Shown: in pieces, positions 1 to 5,594 of the stretch | How the letters are laid out: every line of letters begins with the position of its first letter | Numbering within the stretch: position 1 is the stretch's first letter | Source: Lachnospiraceae bacterium UBA3273 | GTDB taxonomy: Bacteria; Bacillota; Clostridia; Lachnospirales; Lachnospiraceae | NCBI GenBank assembly: GCA_002362385.1 | Contig: DEUB01000039.1 | Coordinates: 1-30,582 of the forward strand | Direction of reading: 5' to 3' | DNA: 30,582 nucleotides | Notes under the pieces: generated by a model | What the model saw: only the letters and a program-made list of their open reading frames with translations | Told to the model about the DNA's origin: nothing | The model's database searches: none | Program-made: the position numbers and the translations under genes

Positions 1-28
1 AAAGCCTAGTAAATACTAGGCTTTTATT
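1..28. terminator. Palindromic terminator at the integrase 3' end
   Basis: A perfect 10-bp stem (positions 1-10 with 15-24) encloses the loop aaat and is followed by a T-rich stretch on the plus strand. On the minus strand it lies at the end of the integrase remnant, whose ancestral stop codon (16-18) is inside the hairpin. The A-run before the hairpin on one strand becomes a U-run on the other, so it can work in both directions. Confidence 0.7.
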
Positions 29-412
29 CTTTCGTGTTGCATTTCATGTTGCATAGTTTCAAAATAATCAAGAGTTTTATCCTCAAATCACAAGTATATC
101 CTTGTCTTGTCTCTTATAATAGTTAATGAGTTCCTGAACCTCTGAATCATTAGGCACATATGCATCGTATTTAATTTTTGCCGGAAGTTTTACCTTGAAA
201 ATAATATCATCTTTAAAATAATAAATTACACTGGTTAAAAAACCATATGCATTCCGCACGGATTTTGGAGAATGTCCTACATAATAACTATTTACCCATT
301 CCTGCAGCATAATTTTGTTAAAATCATTAATTTGTGTCTGAAGTATTGTATCAGTATAAGATGAATTTAACATTTGCAGATATCCGCGAATAGTAGAAGG
401 AGTCTTGGGGGA
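16..412 (-). pseudogene. Tyrosine integrase remnant, catalytic domain deleted
   Basis: The readable part (373 down to 83, about 96 aa) matches the SAM-like core-binding domain of phage/ICE integrases, with phrases such as LQEWVNSYY and SPKSVRNAYG. In-frame homology continues upstream of the first ATG (PSTIRGYLQ, to about position 400) until a stop at 413-415, so the 5' end is missing. The reading frame ends at 83 just after KDILVI. In another frame the sequence then reads TMQHEMQHERIKA and stops at 16-18, which looks like the usual C-terminal tail of these integrases. The catalytic domain with its Arg-His-Arg-Tyr residues is therefore gone, removed by an internal deletion near 83-92. The protein cannot be an active recombinase. 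It marks the end of an integrated element. That the tail belongs to the same ancestral gene is my inference from its sequence and position. Confidence 0.82.
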
Positions 413-444
413 TTATATCGGGTTTTCCCGGTGTAGTCCTGCCA

Positions 445-480
445 CCGCCTCTGGTACGTCAATACCGGAGGCGCGGTTTT
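445..480 (+). terminator. Stem-loop terminator before the antitoxin promoter
   Basis: GCCTC-T-GGTA (447-456) pairs with TACC-G-GAGGC (463-472) around a six-base loop, the outer bases extend the stem with one bulge, and TTTT follows on the plus strand. It would stop transcription arriving from the left before the promoter at 487-515. No plus-strand gene is visible upstream in the window, so it is probably left over from the decayed element. Confidence 0.55.
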
Positions 481-486
481 ATCCGT

Positions 487-515
487 TTGACAGATTGAAG
501 TATATTGGTTATAAT
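487..515 (+). promoter_or_regulatory. Consensus sigma-A promoter for antisense RNA 1
   Basis: A perfect TTGACA (487-492), a 17-base spacer and a perfect TATAAT (510-515) give an ideal housekeeping promoter. Transcription would start near 522. No good ORF with a ribosome binding site follows on this strand; instead the transcript would run into the terminator at 577-618, which is shared with the convergent toxin-like ORF. Confidence 0.85.
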
Positions 516-521
516 ATGCTC

Positions 522-620
522 AACAAGACAGCCGATAAGGAAGGTTAAGGCTTCCCGCTCCGGCGAATATGTACTAAAAAATAGTGCTCATCCGACCAAA
601 GACAGGGCGCTATTTTTTGT
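522..620 (+). ncRNA. Putative type I antitoxin RNA, module 1
   Basis: This is the predicted transcript of about 97 nt from the consensus promoter at 487-515 to the terminator at 577-618. It is complementary to the 3' end of the 26-aa ORF on the opposite strand, including its stop codon, which is the layout of TxpA/RatA-like type I systems. Its 5' part resembles the 5' leader of the toxin mRNA itself: TATAATATGCT, then GCAGCCGATA or ACAGCCGATA, read on each strand. The RNA is inferred from promoter and terminator only. Confidence 0.62.
577..618. terminator. Bidirectional terminator shared by module 1
   Basis: AAAAATAGTGC (577-587) pairs with GCGCTATTTTT (607-617) in 11 base pairs with one G-T pair and a 19-base loop. 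Both strands end in a U-run, so convergent transcripts from the antisense promoter and the toxin gene would both stop here and overlap through the hairpin. The toxin stop codon (610-612) lies inside one arm. Confidence 0.75.
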
Positions 621-690
621 GCTTCAAAACTAAAGTAATGATAGCGCAAAGCATAATTACAAAAGTGAATAAATCGCTAAATGTAACCAT
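610..690 (-). CDS. Putative holin-like / type I toxin peptide, module 1 (26 aa)
   Basis: This is a 26-residue ORF: a short polar start (MVTFSDLF), one hydrophobic helix (about residues 8-22) and a basic end (KHKK). That is the shape of TxpA/BsrG-like and 'putative holin-like toxin' peptides, which insert into the membrane when made in excess. The ATG at 688-690 follows AAAGGGG with 8 bases between; in-frame GTG codons at 694-699 sit too close to that site. A convergent consensus promoter and shared terminator give it a ready antisense regulator. A TATAAT (760-765, minus strand) with a leader of about 65 nt is a likely toxin promoter, although its -35 is poor. Family assignment rests on shape and context; toxicity is inferred. 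Confidence 0.7.
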   Translation of the reverse strand: MVTFSDLFTFVIMLCAIITLVLKHKK

Positions 691-759
691 TGACACCACC
701 CCTTTCCGCAAGACTCGGAACGGGTGTATAGCCGCCCTATCGGCTGCCCTGGTAAGCAT

Positions 760-772
760 ATTATATTGTCAA
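760..772 (-). promoter_or_regulatory. Possible toxin 1 promoter -10 region
   Basis: On the minus strand TATAAT (765-760) is immediately preceded by TTGACA (772-767). The two hexamers are only one base apart, so they cannot both serve as -35 and -10 of one promoter. The TATAAT is the better guess because the bases after it (ATGCT...CAGCCGATA) match the start of the antisense RNA on the other strand. Confidence 0.4.
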
Positions 773-780
773 GGTAGTTG

Positions 781-1461
781 CTATTTATTGTGCGTGATCA
801 CATCAAATACAGATAATATCTGGTGGGATAAGGTAAAAGCGTTTTTATATTCGCTGCTAGTTGTTTTTGTGGGTTTTGTAACTAGTGGAATCATAATACA
901 TGGATTGGAAAAGTCATTGAGTGTTACCTTAATATATAAAGATTCAATCTTTTTCTTTTGAGTGCGTTTGGCAGTTATTCCGCCGGCAACAGCACCAAAA
1001 CCGCCAAATACAGCGCCACCTATAAGTGCCTGACCTACTCCGCCACTGGTCACAAGACTATCATCTTCAATCAATTCGTAGCTGATCAGATCATTAAAAG
1101 AGTAAAAACTTTTGCTTCCCACTTTTGTTTTTCCAAGTCCGAGTGCTTTTTCAGCAGCAATAGACATTCCCATTGTGCTGACAGCCATCATTCCTTTGAA
1201 AGTAGCCCCTACAAGCCCTGTTTTCTTTTTGTTGGTTGGAATCGCACCATAAATACGGAATAAGCGGTTATTTTCATCAATTTGTATTGGTCCGACCTTT
1301 TTACTTGCCCTAAATGTGACAGGAGCAGTATTGCCAGGAATATCAACTTCAGAAGGTAGAGTTTGAAAAGGTATCACAGAAACGGGACAGCCACAATTGG
1401 GGCATGCAGATGCTTTGTCAGATATTTCTTTCCCGCATTCGGGACATTTGATAAGTGCCAT
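781..1461 (-). CDS. Zinc-ribbon protein with a glycine-rich hydrophobic centre
   Basis: The N-terminus is a zinc ribbon: CPEC at residues 6-9 and CPNC at 20-23. A linker follows, then a PH-like or beta-rich stretch and a glycine/alanine-rich hydrophobic segment (GGVGQALIGGAVFGGFGAVAGG) that could enter a membrane. Such proteins are common in Firmicutes prophages and islands, and their function is unknown. I chose the ATG at 1459-1461, which has AAAAGGGG 8 bases upstream, over an in-frame ATG at 1500 that lacks a site; this gives 226 aa. It follows the repressor gene on the same strand with 45 bases between, so the two may be co-transcribed. Its stop at 781-783 abuts the toxin module promoter. 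A role in the element is inferred only from position. Confidence 0.75.
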   Translation of the reverse strand: MALIKCPECGKEISDKASACPNCGCPVSVIPFQTLPSEVDIPGNTAPVTFRASKKVGPIQIDENNRLFRIYGAIPTNKKKTGLVGATFKGMMAVSTMGMSIAAEKALGLGKTKVGSKSFYSFNDLISYELIEDDSLVTSGGVGQALIGGAVFGGFGAVAGGITAKRTQKKKIESLYIKVTLNDFSNPCIMIPLVTKPTKTTSSEYKNAFTLSHQILSVFDVITHNK

Positions 1462-1506
1462 TTTGGTTACCCCTTTTCTTTGGATTTTTATTCTAATCAT
1501 ATTTAA

Positions 1507-2124
1507 TTAAAGTTTTCCTCTTAGTTCTACAACTTTTCCTAAGATTCGAACGGGTTTTTCAAGTATTTCCTTATTTGAAAACGTCATAGGAGCATATTTA
1601 GCATTAAGAGAAACTAAGCTGATTCCGCCAGCATATTTGATTAGGCGTTTACAAGTTGCATCATTCCCATTTATCATAGCAATGACGATATCGCCGTTTT
1701 CAGCATCCTCTTGTTTGCGAACAATGACTACATCATTTTCATAAATTCTGGGTTCCATACTGTCTCCATGTATCTGCAGACCAAAAAATTCTCCTGTTTT
1801 TGCCATTTCTGCTGTGATTTCTTCCGTATCAATAACATCCTCAATGGCTTCAATGGGGATGTCAGCGGCTACTCGTCCCAGGACATTTATTTTTATTCCT
1901 TTCCCAGAGGATATTTGTTCATCACTCCAGCCCATAAGAAATGCAACAGATGTATTTAGAGCTTTAGCAAACTCAACCACTTTGCTTTGGACAATATCAT
2001 TAGCACCCGCTTCAATTTTGGCGATAGTTGATTTATTCTTGTATCCAAGTTTGGAGGCTAATTCCTTTTGCGTTATGCCTTGCTGTTCTCTCTTTTCCTT
2101 TATCCGTTTTCCAATATCGGCCAT
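1507..2124 (-). CDS. CI/LexA-like repressor (HTH_3 + S24 peptidase)
   Basis: The protein has 205 aa. Residues 5-63 form an XRE/CI-type helix-turn-helix (GITQKELASKLGYKNKSTI), and residues 80-200 an S24 self-cleaving peptidase fold. The nucleophile is S122 in GDSMEP and the general base K159 in ATCKRL. The expected cleavage site reads RVAADIP at residues 84-90, so the scissile pair would be Ala87-Asp88 rather than the Ala-Gly I recall in close relatives. In E. coli LexA a Gly-to-Asp change at this position (lexA3, G85D) blocks cleavage, so the repressor may not respond to DNA damage. It has a strong promoter of its own at 2174-2202. It probably controlled lysogeny or transfer genes of the decayed element, most of which are not in the window. 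Confidence 0.9.
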   Translation of the reverse strand: MADIGKRIKEKREQQGITQKELASKLGYKNKSTIAKIEAGANDIVQSKVVEFAKALNTSVAFLMGWSDEQISSGKGIKINVLGRVAADIPIEAIEDVIDTEEITAEMAKTGEFFGLQIHGDSMEPRIYENDVVIVRKQEDAENGDIVIAMINGNDATCKRLIKYAGGISLVSLNAKYAPMTFSNKEILEKPVRILGKVVELRGKL

Positions 2125-2152
2125 GTGACTTACCTACCTATTATTGTTTTTC

Positions 2153-2181
2153 TTGACTTTAGAATGTAATTGAATTATCAT
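2153..2181 (+). promoter_or_regulatory. Promoter of antisense RNA 2
   Basis: TTGACT (2153-2158), a 17-base spacer and TATCAT (2176-2181) give a good sigma-A match on the plus strand. It faces away from the repressor gene and towards the 40-aa hydrophobic ORF. Its -10 lies over the -10 of the repressor promoter on the other strand. Confidence 0.6.
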
Positions 2182-2202
2182 GAAGGTACAAAAGGTAGTC
2201 AA
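2174..2202 (-). promoter_or_regulatory. Promoter of the S24 repressor
   Basis: On the minus strand TTGACT (2202-2197), a 17-base spacer and GATAAT (2179-2174) lie about 50 bases upstream of the repressor ATG. It overlaps the opposite-strand promoter at 2153-2181, so the two RNA polymerases would compete. This is a natural place for the repressor to act on both. Confidence 0.7.
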
Positions 2203-2283
2203 CTCCACAGAGTGGCTTCCAAGTATAATATCGATTATTTAAAAAATAACTACCCTACTTGCAGGCGGGGGGGGTATTTTTTT
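2188..2283 (+). ncRNA. Putative type I antitoxin RNA, module 2
   Basis: This is the predicted transcript of about 95 nt from the promoter at 2153-2181 to the hairpin and T-run at 2241-2282. It overlaps the 3' end of the 40-aa ORF in antisense. As in module 1, its 5' segment (GGTAGTCAA, then GTGGCTTCC) is repeated with few changes at the 5' end of the toxin mRNA (GGTAGTCAA, then GTGGTTTCC). No ORF with a ribosome binding site lies in it. It is predicted from signals only. Confidence 0.52.
2241..2282. terminator. Bidirectional terminator shared by module 2
   Basis: TACCC (2251-2255) pairs with GGGTA (2272-2276), extended outwards by A-T pairs with one bulge. An A-run on one side and seven Ts on the other give U-runs for both directions. 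The hairpin contains the stop codon (2250-2252) and last codons of the 40-aa ORF. The run of eight Gs (2267-2274) is a place where sequencing or replication slippage could change the ORF end. Confidence 0.5.
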
Positions 2284-2372
2284 GTACCATTGTTGCCATT
2301 AACATATATTAGAATTGTCACAATAAGCATTGCAACACCAAGTATAATACTCATTTCTTCATATGTACTCAT
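2250..2372 (-). CDS. Putative holin-like / type I toxin peptide, module 2 (40 aa)
   Basis: This 40-residue ORF begins MSTYEEMSII, continues as one hydrophobic helix (about residues 8-24) and ends polar. The start matches the 'putative holin-like toxin' family (Hol_Tox type), which begins with similar M-x-T-Y/F-E-E phrases. The ATG at 2370-2372 follows AAAGGAGG with 7 bases between, one of the best ribosome binding sites in the window; the longer frame reaching 2570 has no such site. The last ten residues run through the shared terminator and two homopolymers, so the true end could be shorter if one base is wrong or slips. Convergent promoter, shared terminator and repeated 5' leader match module 1. 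Function is inferred from family and layout. Confidence 0.7.
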   Translation of the reverse strand: MSTYEEMSIILGVAMLIVTILIYVNGNNGTKKYPPRLQVG

Positions 2373-2719
2373 AGCGCCACCTCCTTTCGGAGATGGAAAC
2401 CACCCAGCAGATTGACTACCCACATATACAATATCATAGAGTTTCTTTAAAATCAATTTTTTTGTTAAAACTTGTAAATCGGTTGAATTTAAATCAATAC
2501 AATAGTATGGTAATGATAGATGATTTAAAATCAATAACGTAAAAAGGGGAAAAAGGGATTTTTCAATCAAACAATTGTAATTACTTTACTGGGAAGGAAT
2601 CCCGTCTCGTATTTAATAAAAGCCCGGTGTTTACCGGGCTTTGTTGACAAGAGAGCCGAAAGCCGGCAAACACCTGGTTGACGGCAGATCTGAATCTTGA
2701 ATTGTATGCTATTGGCGGT
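2373..2719. other. AT-rich non-coding stretch with three short direct repeats
   Basis: No credible gene lies here. Three copies of TTTAAA(A)TCAAT occur at 2446-2457, 2488-2498 (one A shorter) and 2524-2535, 36-42 bases apart. The first may supply the -35 (TTGATT, minus strand 2456-2451) of a toxin 2 promoter, with TATTGT (2433-2428) as -10. The stretch also holds the terminator at 2619-2642. The change to less AT-rich sequence near 2580-2620 may be the edge of the mobile element, but I see no clear attachment-site repeat. Confidence 0.5.
2619..2642 (-). terminator. Terminator of the HD-GYP gene
   Basis: A perfect 10-bp stem (2619-2628 with 2633-2642, GC-rich core GCCCGG) has the loop gttt. 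On the minus strand it is followed by TTTTATTAAAT, so it ends transcription of the HD-GYP gene that stops at 2720. Confidence 0.85.
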
Positions 2720-3802
2720 TTATATGATTTTCTCTATTCCTACATTTCCTATTTCCTTTAAATCCAGGAAGCGGTCTCCTACTTTTACGGTAGGCTTTGA
2801 CAAGGATACAGGATTTACATAGATAATACGTCCTTCCAGACCATTTGTCAGGCGCACCTCCTGATTCAGGAAGGTGTTCACGATATTTTCCAGAAAGGGC
2901 AATAGAAATTCTGGATCATATTTCTGCAGACCGTCATTTTCAAAATAGGTAATGACATTAAAAGGACACAGAGCGTCCCGGTATGTACGGCTGCTGGTCA
3001 TTGCTTCATAAACGTCTGCAACAGCTACCAGTCTGGCAAAACGGTTGATCTTGTCAAAAGTAAAACCGTAAGGATATCCGGAACCGTCACAACGCTCATG
3101 ATGCATCAACGCGGCATTTTTGACTTCGTCAGGAAGTTCATAGCGGGATAACAGTTTGTATGACTCTAAAGGATGGGTTTTTATAATTTGATATTCCGCA
3201 GGTGTCAGTTTGCCGGGTTTCTTCATGATTTCTGCAGGGATCTGCAGTTTGCCCACGTCGTGAAAAAGGCCGCAGGCCGTTGCCAGTTCTTTTTCTGCCG
3301 GCGAAAAACGCAGCCATCCGGCAAGAATGTTACAGATCAATGCAACGTTTAACGAATGAGTATAAGTACAATCATCAAAATCGTGCATATTGAGAATCAT
3401 GTCCATAATACCGGTACTGCGAGATTCTCTGTTCTCGATCAGTCCCATAGTATCTGATAAAAGATTGTGAGGATCAAAATCTTTATTTTTTTCAACCAAT
3501 GCATTTAAGGAAAATTCCAGTTTATCCAGATTATCTTTAAATTCTTCTTTAAAAGCCAGATAGTCAGGAGAAGCCTTTAATTTTTCTGCATAGGATGCCT
3601 CTGATAAATGTTCCGTATCCAGGGAAGTCGTCAGAACATCATCCTCTACCTTGATAGAAAACAGATCAAAGGAGAAAAGCCGTGCGATAAGATTTTCCGT
3701 CAGTGCGATTCCCTTAGGGACAATCAATTGATTGTCCATGGAAAAAACGTCTTCTGCCGTGATCATACCGCTTGTCAAGTCGGATAACAATACTCTTTGC
3801 AT
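2720..3802 (-). CDS. HD-GYP cyclic-di-GMP phosphodiesterase
   Basis: The 360-aa soluble protein would hydrolyse cyclic di-GMP. Residues 1-55 resemble the small N-terminal domain found before many HD-GYP domains. The HD-GYP domain covers about 140-315 and keeps the metal and signature residues: H149, HDVGK at 181-185, H210, HHERCDGSGYP at 234-244 and D263 in VADVYEA. The last 45 residues form a small beta-rich tail (LEGRIIYVN...VKVGDRFLDL) of unknown role. No receiver or membrane domain is visible, so the input signal is unclear. The start ATG follows GGGGGA. It has its own promoter (3835-3863) and terminator (2619-2642), so it is a single-gene unit. Two other c-di-GMP genes lie at 23-26.6 kb. 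Confidence 0.93.
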   Translation of the reverse strand: MQRVLLSDLTSGMITAEDVFSMDNQLIVPKGIALTENLIARLFSFDLFSIKVEDDVLTTSLDTEHLSEASYAEKLKASPDYLAFKEEFKDNLDKLEFSLNALVEKNKDFDPHNLLSDTMGLIENRESRSTGIMDMILNMHDFDDCTYTHSLNVALICNILAGWLRFSPAEKELATACGLFHDVGKLQIPAEIMKKPGKLTPAEYQIIKTHPLESYKLLSRYELPDEVKNAALMHHERCDGSGYPYGFTFDKINRFARLVAVADVYEAMTSSRTYRDALCPFNVITYFENDGLQKYDPEFLLPFLENIVNTFLNQEVRLTNGLEGRIIYVNPVSLSKPTVKVGDRFLDLKEIGNVGIEKII

Positions 3803-3834
3803 AAGTATCCCCCATTTCTACCATCCTTATATAA

Positions 3835-3863
3835 ATTATATAAAAACAATACGGATTTTACAA
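3835..3863 (-). promoter_or_regulatory. Promoter of the HD-GYP gene
   Basis: On the minus strand TTGTAA (3863-3858), a 17-base spacer and a perfect TATAAT (3840-3835) lie about 33 bases before the ATG. It diverges from the promoter at 3931-3959. Confidence 0.7.
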
Positions 3864-3930
3864 TATGAAAGTGAAAGTCTCTTTGTAAAAAGTACTTCTT
3901 GAAAACCCCCTTTGATTTCTTGAAAACAAA

Positions 3931-3959
3931 TTGAACAGGATGAATACCCGTGCTATAAT
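3931..3959 (+). promoter_or_regulatory. Promoter of the orphan gene at 4001
   Basis: TTGAAC (3931-3936), a 17-base spacer and TATAAT (3954-3959) lie 41 bases before the ATG. No terminator separates the orphan gene from the sugar kinase gene downstream, so this promoter may also drive the following run of genes. Confidence 0.75.
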
Positions 3960-4000
3960 CAGAACAATAGAGCAGAAGTTGAAAAGGGAGAAATCGGACT

Positions 4001-4510
4001 ATGAAGTTTAAAGAACAGGATATTCGCTTGATGACAGATGGAATGGGTATTGTGTTCTATTCGCCCGAAACAAATAGGGATGTTCCTGAAGGTTGTAATT
4101 TCTTTGAAGAAGAATATTCAAAGCCGGAAGATGTGGCAAGGCACATTAAGAAGGGCGATGTAGTAGGTTTTTGTACGGGAAGCGGTGGAAATTTTATGCT
4201 CAAGTTTAGAGAAGGCTATCCAAAAGAAGACCTGTTAGCAGAGTATCCTGTTGTGCTTCGCTTAGGGATTGATATTCAAGACGAGAAGTTATGTGTAATT
4301 GATTTGTTTTGGCTGATGGAGTGGAGCACAGAGTGCCCTTTGGAACAAATGATTTCCATAGATCCGGGATTTTATCACATTACATTATGTACAAAAAAAC
4401 CGGATTCGGGAATATGGGGCGATGAACAGACTATATTTGTGTATTTAAACAAATTAAATTCTATGCCAGAGTTGACGTGGCCCGGCGTTCCTCAGCTTCT
4501 ACCCCAATGA
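4001..4510 (+). CDS. Unrecognised 169-aa protein, possible orphan immunity type
   Basis: I do not recognise a named family with certainty. The protein is acidic, soluble, without signal peptide or membrane segment, and looks mostly beta: strand-like runs such as DVVGFCTGSGGNFMLKF, VVLRLGIDIQ and FYHITLCT, ending in a conserved-looking MPELTWPGVPQLL. Size, acidity and composition recall immunity proteins of contact or polymorphic toxins and DUF6386-like proteins, but no toxin gene is nearby. The start has GGGAG 10 bases upstream and a good promoter at 3931-3959. Its codons are visibly more AT-rich than those of the sugar kinase gene that follows 79 bases later, which suggests recent acquisition. 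Function unknown. Confidence 0.75.
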   Translation: MKFKEQDIRLMTDGMGIVFYSPETNRDVPEGCNFFEEEYSKPEDVARHIKKGDVVGFCTGSGGNFMLKFREGYPKEDLLAEYPVVLRLGIDIQDEKLCVIDLFWLMEWSTECPLEQMISIDPGFYHITLCTKKPDSGIWGDEQTIFVYLNKLNSMPELTWPGVPQLLPQ

Positions 4511-4589
4511 ACAGTTAGTTATGCAGCATACGGTTTATCGGGAATTTGTCTGTAAAGGCAGTGCCACGACCCAGAAAGGAGAAAGAATA

Positions 4590-5522
4590 ATGGACATCAT
4601 ATGTATGGGAGAAATGCTTATTGATTTTACCCCCGGGGAAACCCCGCGCAGTTATACTGCAAATCCCGGAGGAGCACCGGCTAACGTAGCCATTGCCGCG
4701 GCCAGAAACGGTTTAGACGCCGCATTTCTTGGAGTCCTCGGAAACGACGATTTCGGCAGATTATTACAAGATACGTTAAAACAGGACAAGGTGCGGATGC
4801 TCTGCCCCCAGTTGACGGACAAAGCAGTGACCACCCTTGCCTTTGTGACCCTTTATGAAGGGGGCGAGCGTTCCTTTACCTTTGCGAGAAAGCCCGGCGC
4901 GGATATTCTTTTGTCTGAGGACGACATTAAAGAGAAAGACATTGACAGCTGTCGTATGCTTCATGGAGGAAGCGTTTCCTTATCTGATTCCCCCAGCAAA
5001 GACGCTGTGTATAAAGCGATGAAAATGGCGTCGGAAAAAGGGAAGTTAGTCAGCTTCGACATCAATTACAGGGATATGATCTGGCATGACCGGGAGAGAT
5101 GCAAAAAAGAAGTTGAAAAAATACTGCCTTTTGTGGATCTGTTAAAAATATCCGATGAGGAATTATATTTTGTGGGCGGAGAAGAAAATATTCTCTCCTT
5201 TATGGAACAGAACGGGATAAAAGTTTTGATTGAAACCCTTGGCGCTAAAGGCGCTAAATATTTCTTTGAAGGAAAAAGCGGCATTGTGGAAGGCAGAAGC
5301 GTTCATGCGGTGGATGCTACCGGAGCAGGGGACGCTTTCTGGGGAGGATTTCTGTCCAGTATCTTAATGGACGGTATTCAGAATACAGAGGCGATTACTG
5401 AAGAAGTTGTGAAAAAAGCTTTGGTATACGGAAATACCTCCGGCTCCATCTGCGTACAGAAAATGGGCGGCATTCCTGCGCTGCCTTCCAAAGAAGATAT
5501 TATGAAGGTCATACAGGGATAG
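4590..5522 (+). CDS. PfkB-family sugar kinase, probably fructokinase
   Basis: The 310-aa protein is a ribokinase/PfkB kinase that phosphorylates a sugar with ATP. PfkB signature 1 is at about 26-41 (NPGGAPANVAIAAARNG), and signature 2 with the anion hole and catalytic base is DATGAGD at 242-248 (D248). Overall sequence and length fit the fructokinase branch (EC 2.7.1.4), which makes fructose 6-phosphate. I chose ATG 4590, preceded by AGAAAGGAG, rather than an in-frame ATG at 4521 that would add 23 non-conserved residues. The next gene is a lyxose/mannose-type isomerase, 72 bases on. Together they could turn mannose into fructose and then fructose 6-phosphate, or lyxose into xylulose and xylulose 5-phosphate. 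The exact sugar cannot be told from sequence. Confidence 0.88.
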   Translation: MDIICMGEMLIDFTPGETPRSYTANPGGAPANVAIAAARNGLDAAFLGVLGNDDFGRLLQDTLKQDKVRMLCPQLTDKAVTTLAFVTLYEGGERSFTFARKPGADILLSEDDIKEKDIDSCRMLHGGSVSLSDSPSKDAVYKAMKMASEKGKLVSFDINYRDMIWHDRERCKKEVEKILPFVDLLKISDEELYFVGGEENILSFMEQNGIKVLIETLGAKGAKYFFEGKSGIVEGRSVHAVDATGAGDAFWGGFLSSILMDGIQNTEAITEEVVKKALVYGNTSGSICVQKMGGIPALPSKEDIMKVIQG

Positions 5523-5594
5523 ATCCTATTGAAACAAATCTATGATCAGAACCTGAGAAATCAACATATAAGTGAAAACAGGAGAGGTATTGAA

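Noticed and set aside
584..961. 125-aa plus-strand open frame
   Set aside because: It lies across the toxin module and the zinc-ribbon gene in antisense, lacks a ribosome binding site and has no family-like sequence.
2373..2570. Upstream extension of the 40-aa ORF to 106 aa
   Set aside because: The longer start has no ribosome binding site and the added part runs through promoter-like AT-rich DNA. The ATG at 2370-2372 has AAAGGAGG.
1..2650. Attachment-site direct repeats of the element
   Set aside because: The terminator-like palindromes at 1-24 and 2619-2642 share only AAAGCC-type ends; they are ordinary terminators and not a convincing att pair.
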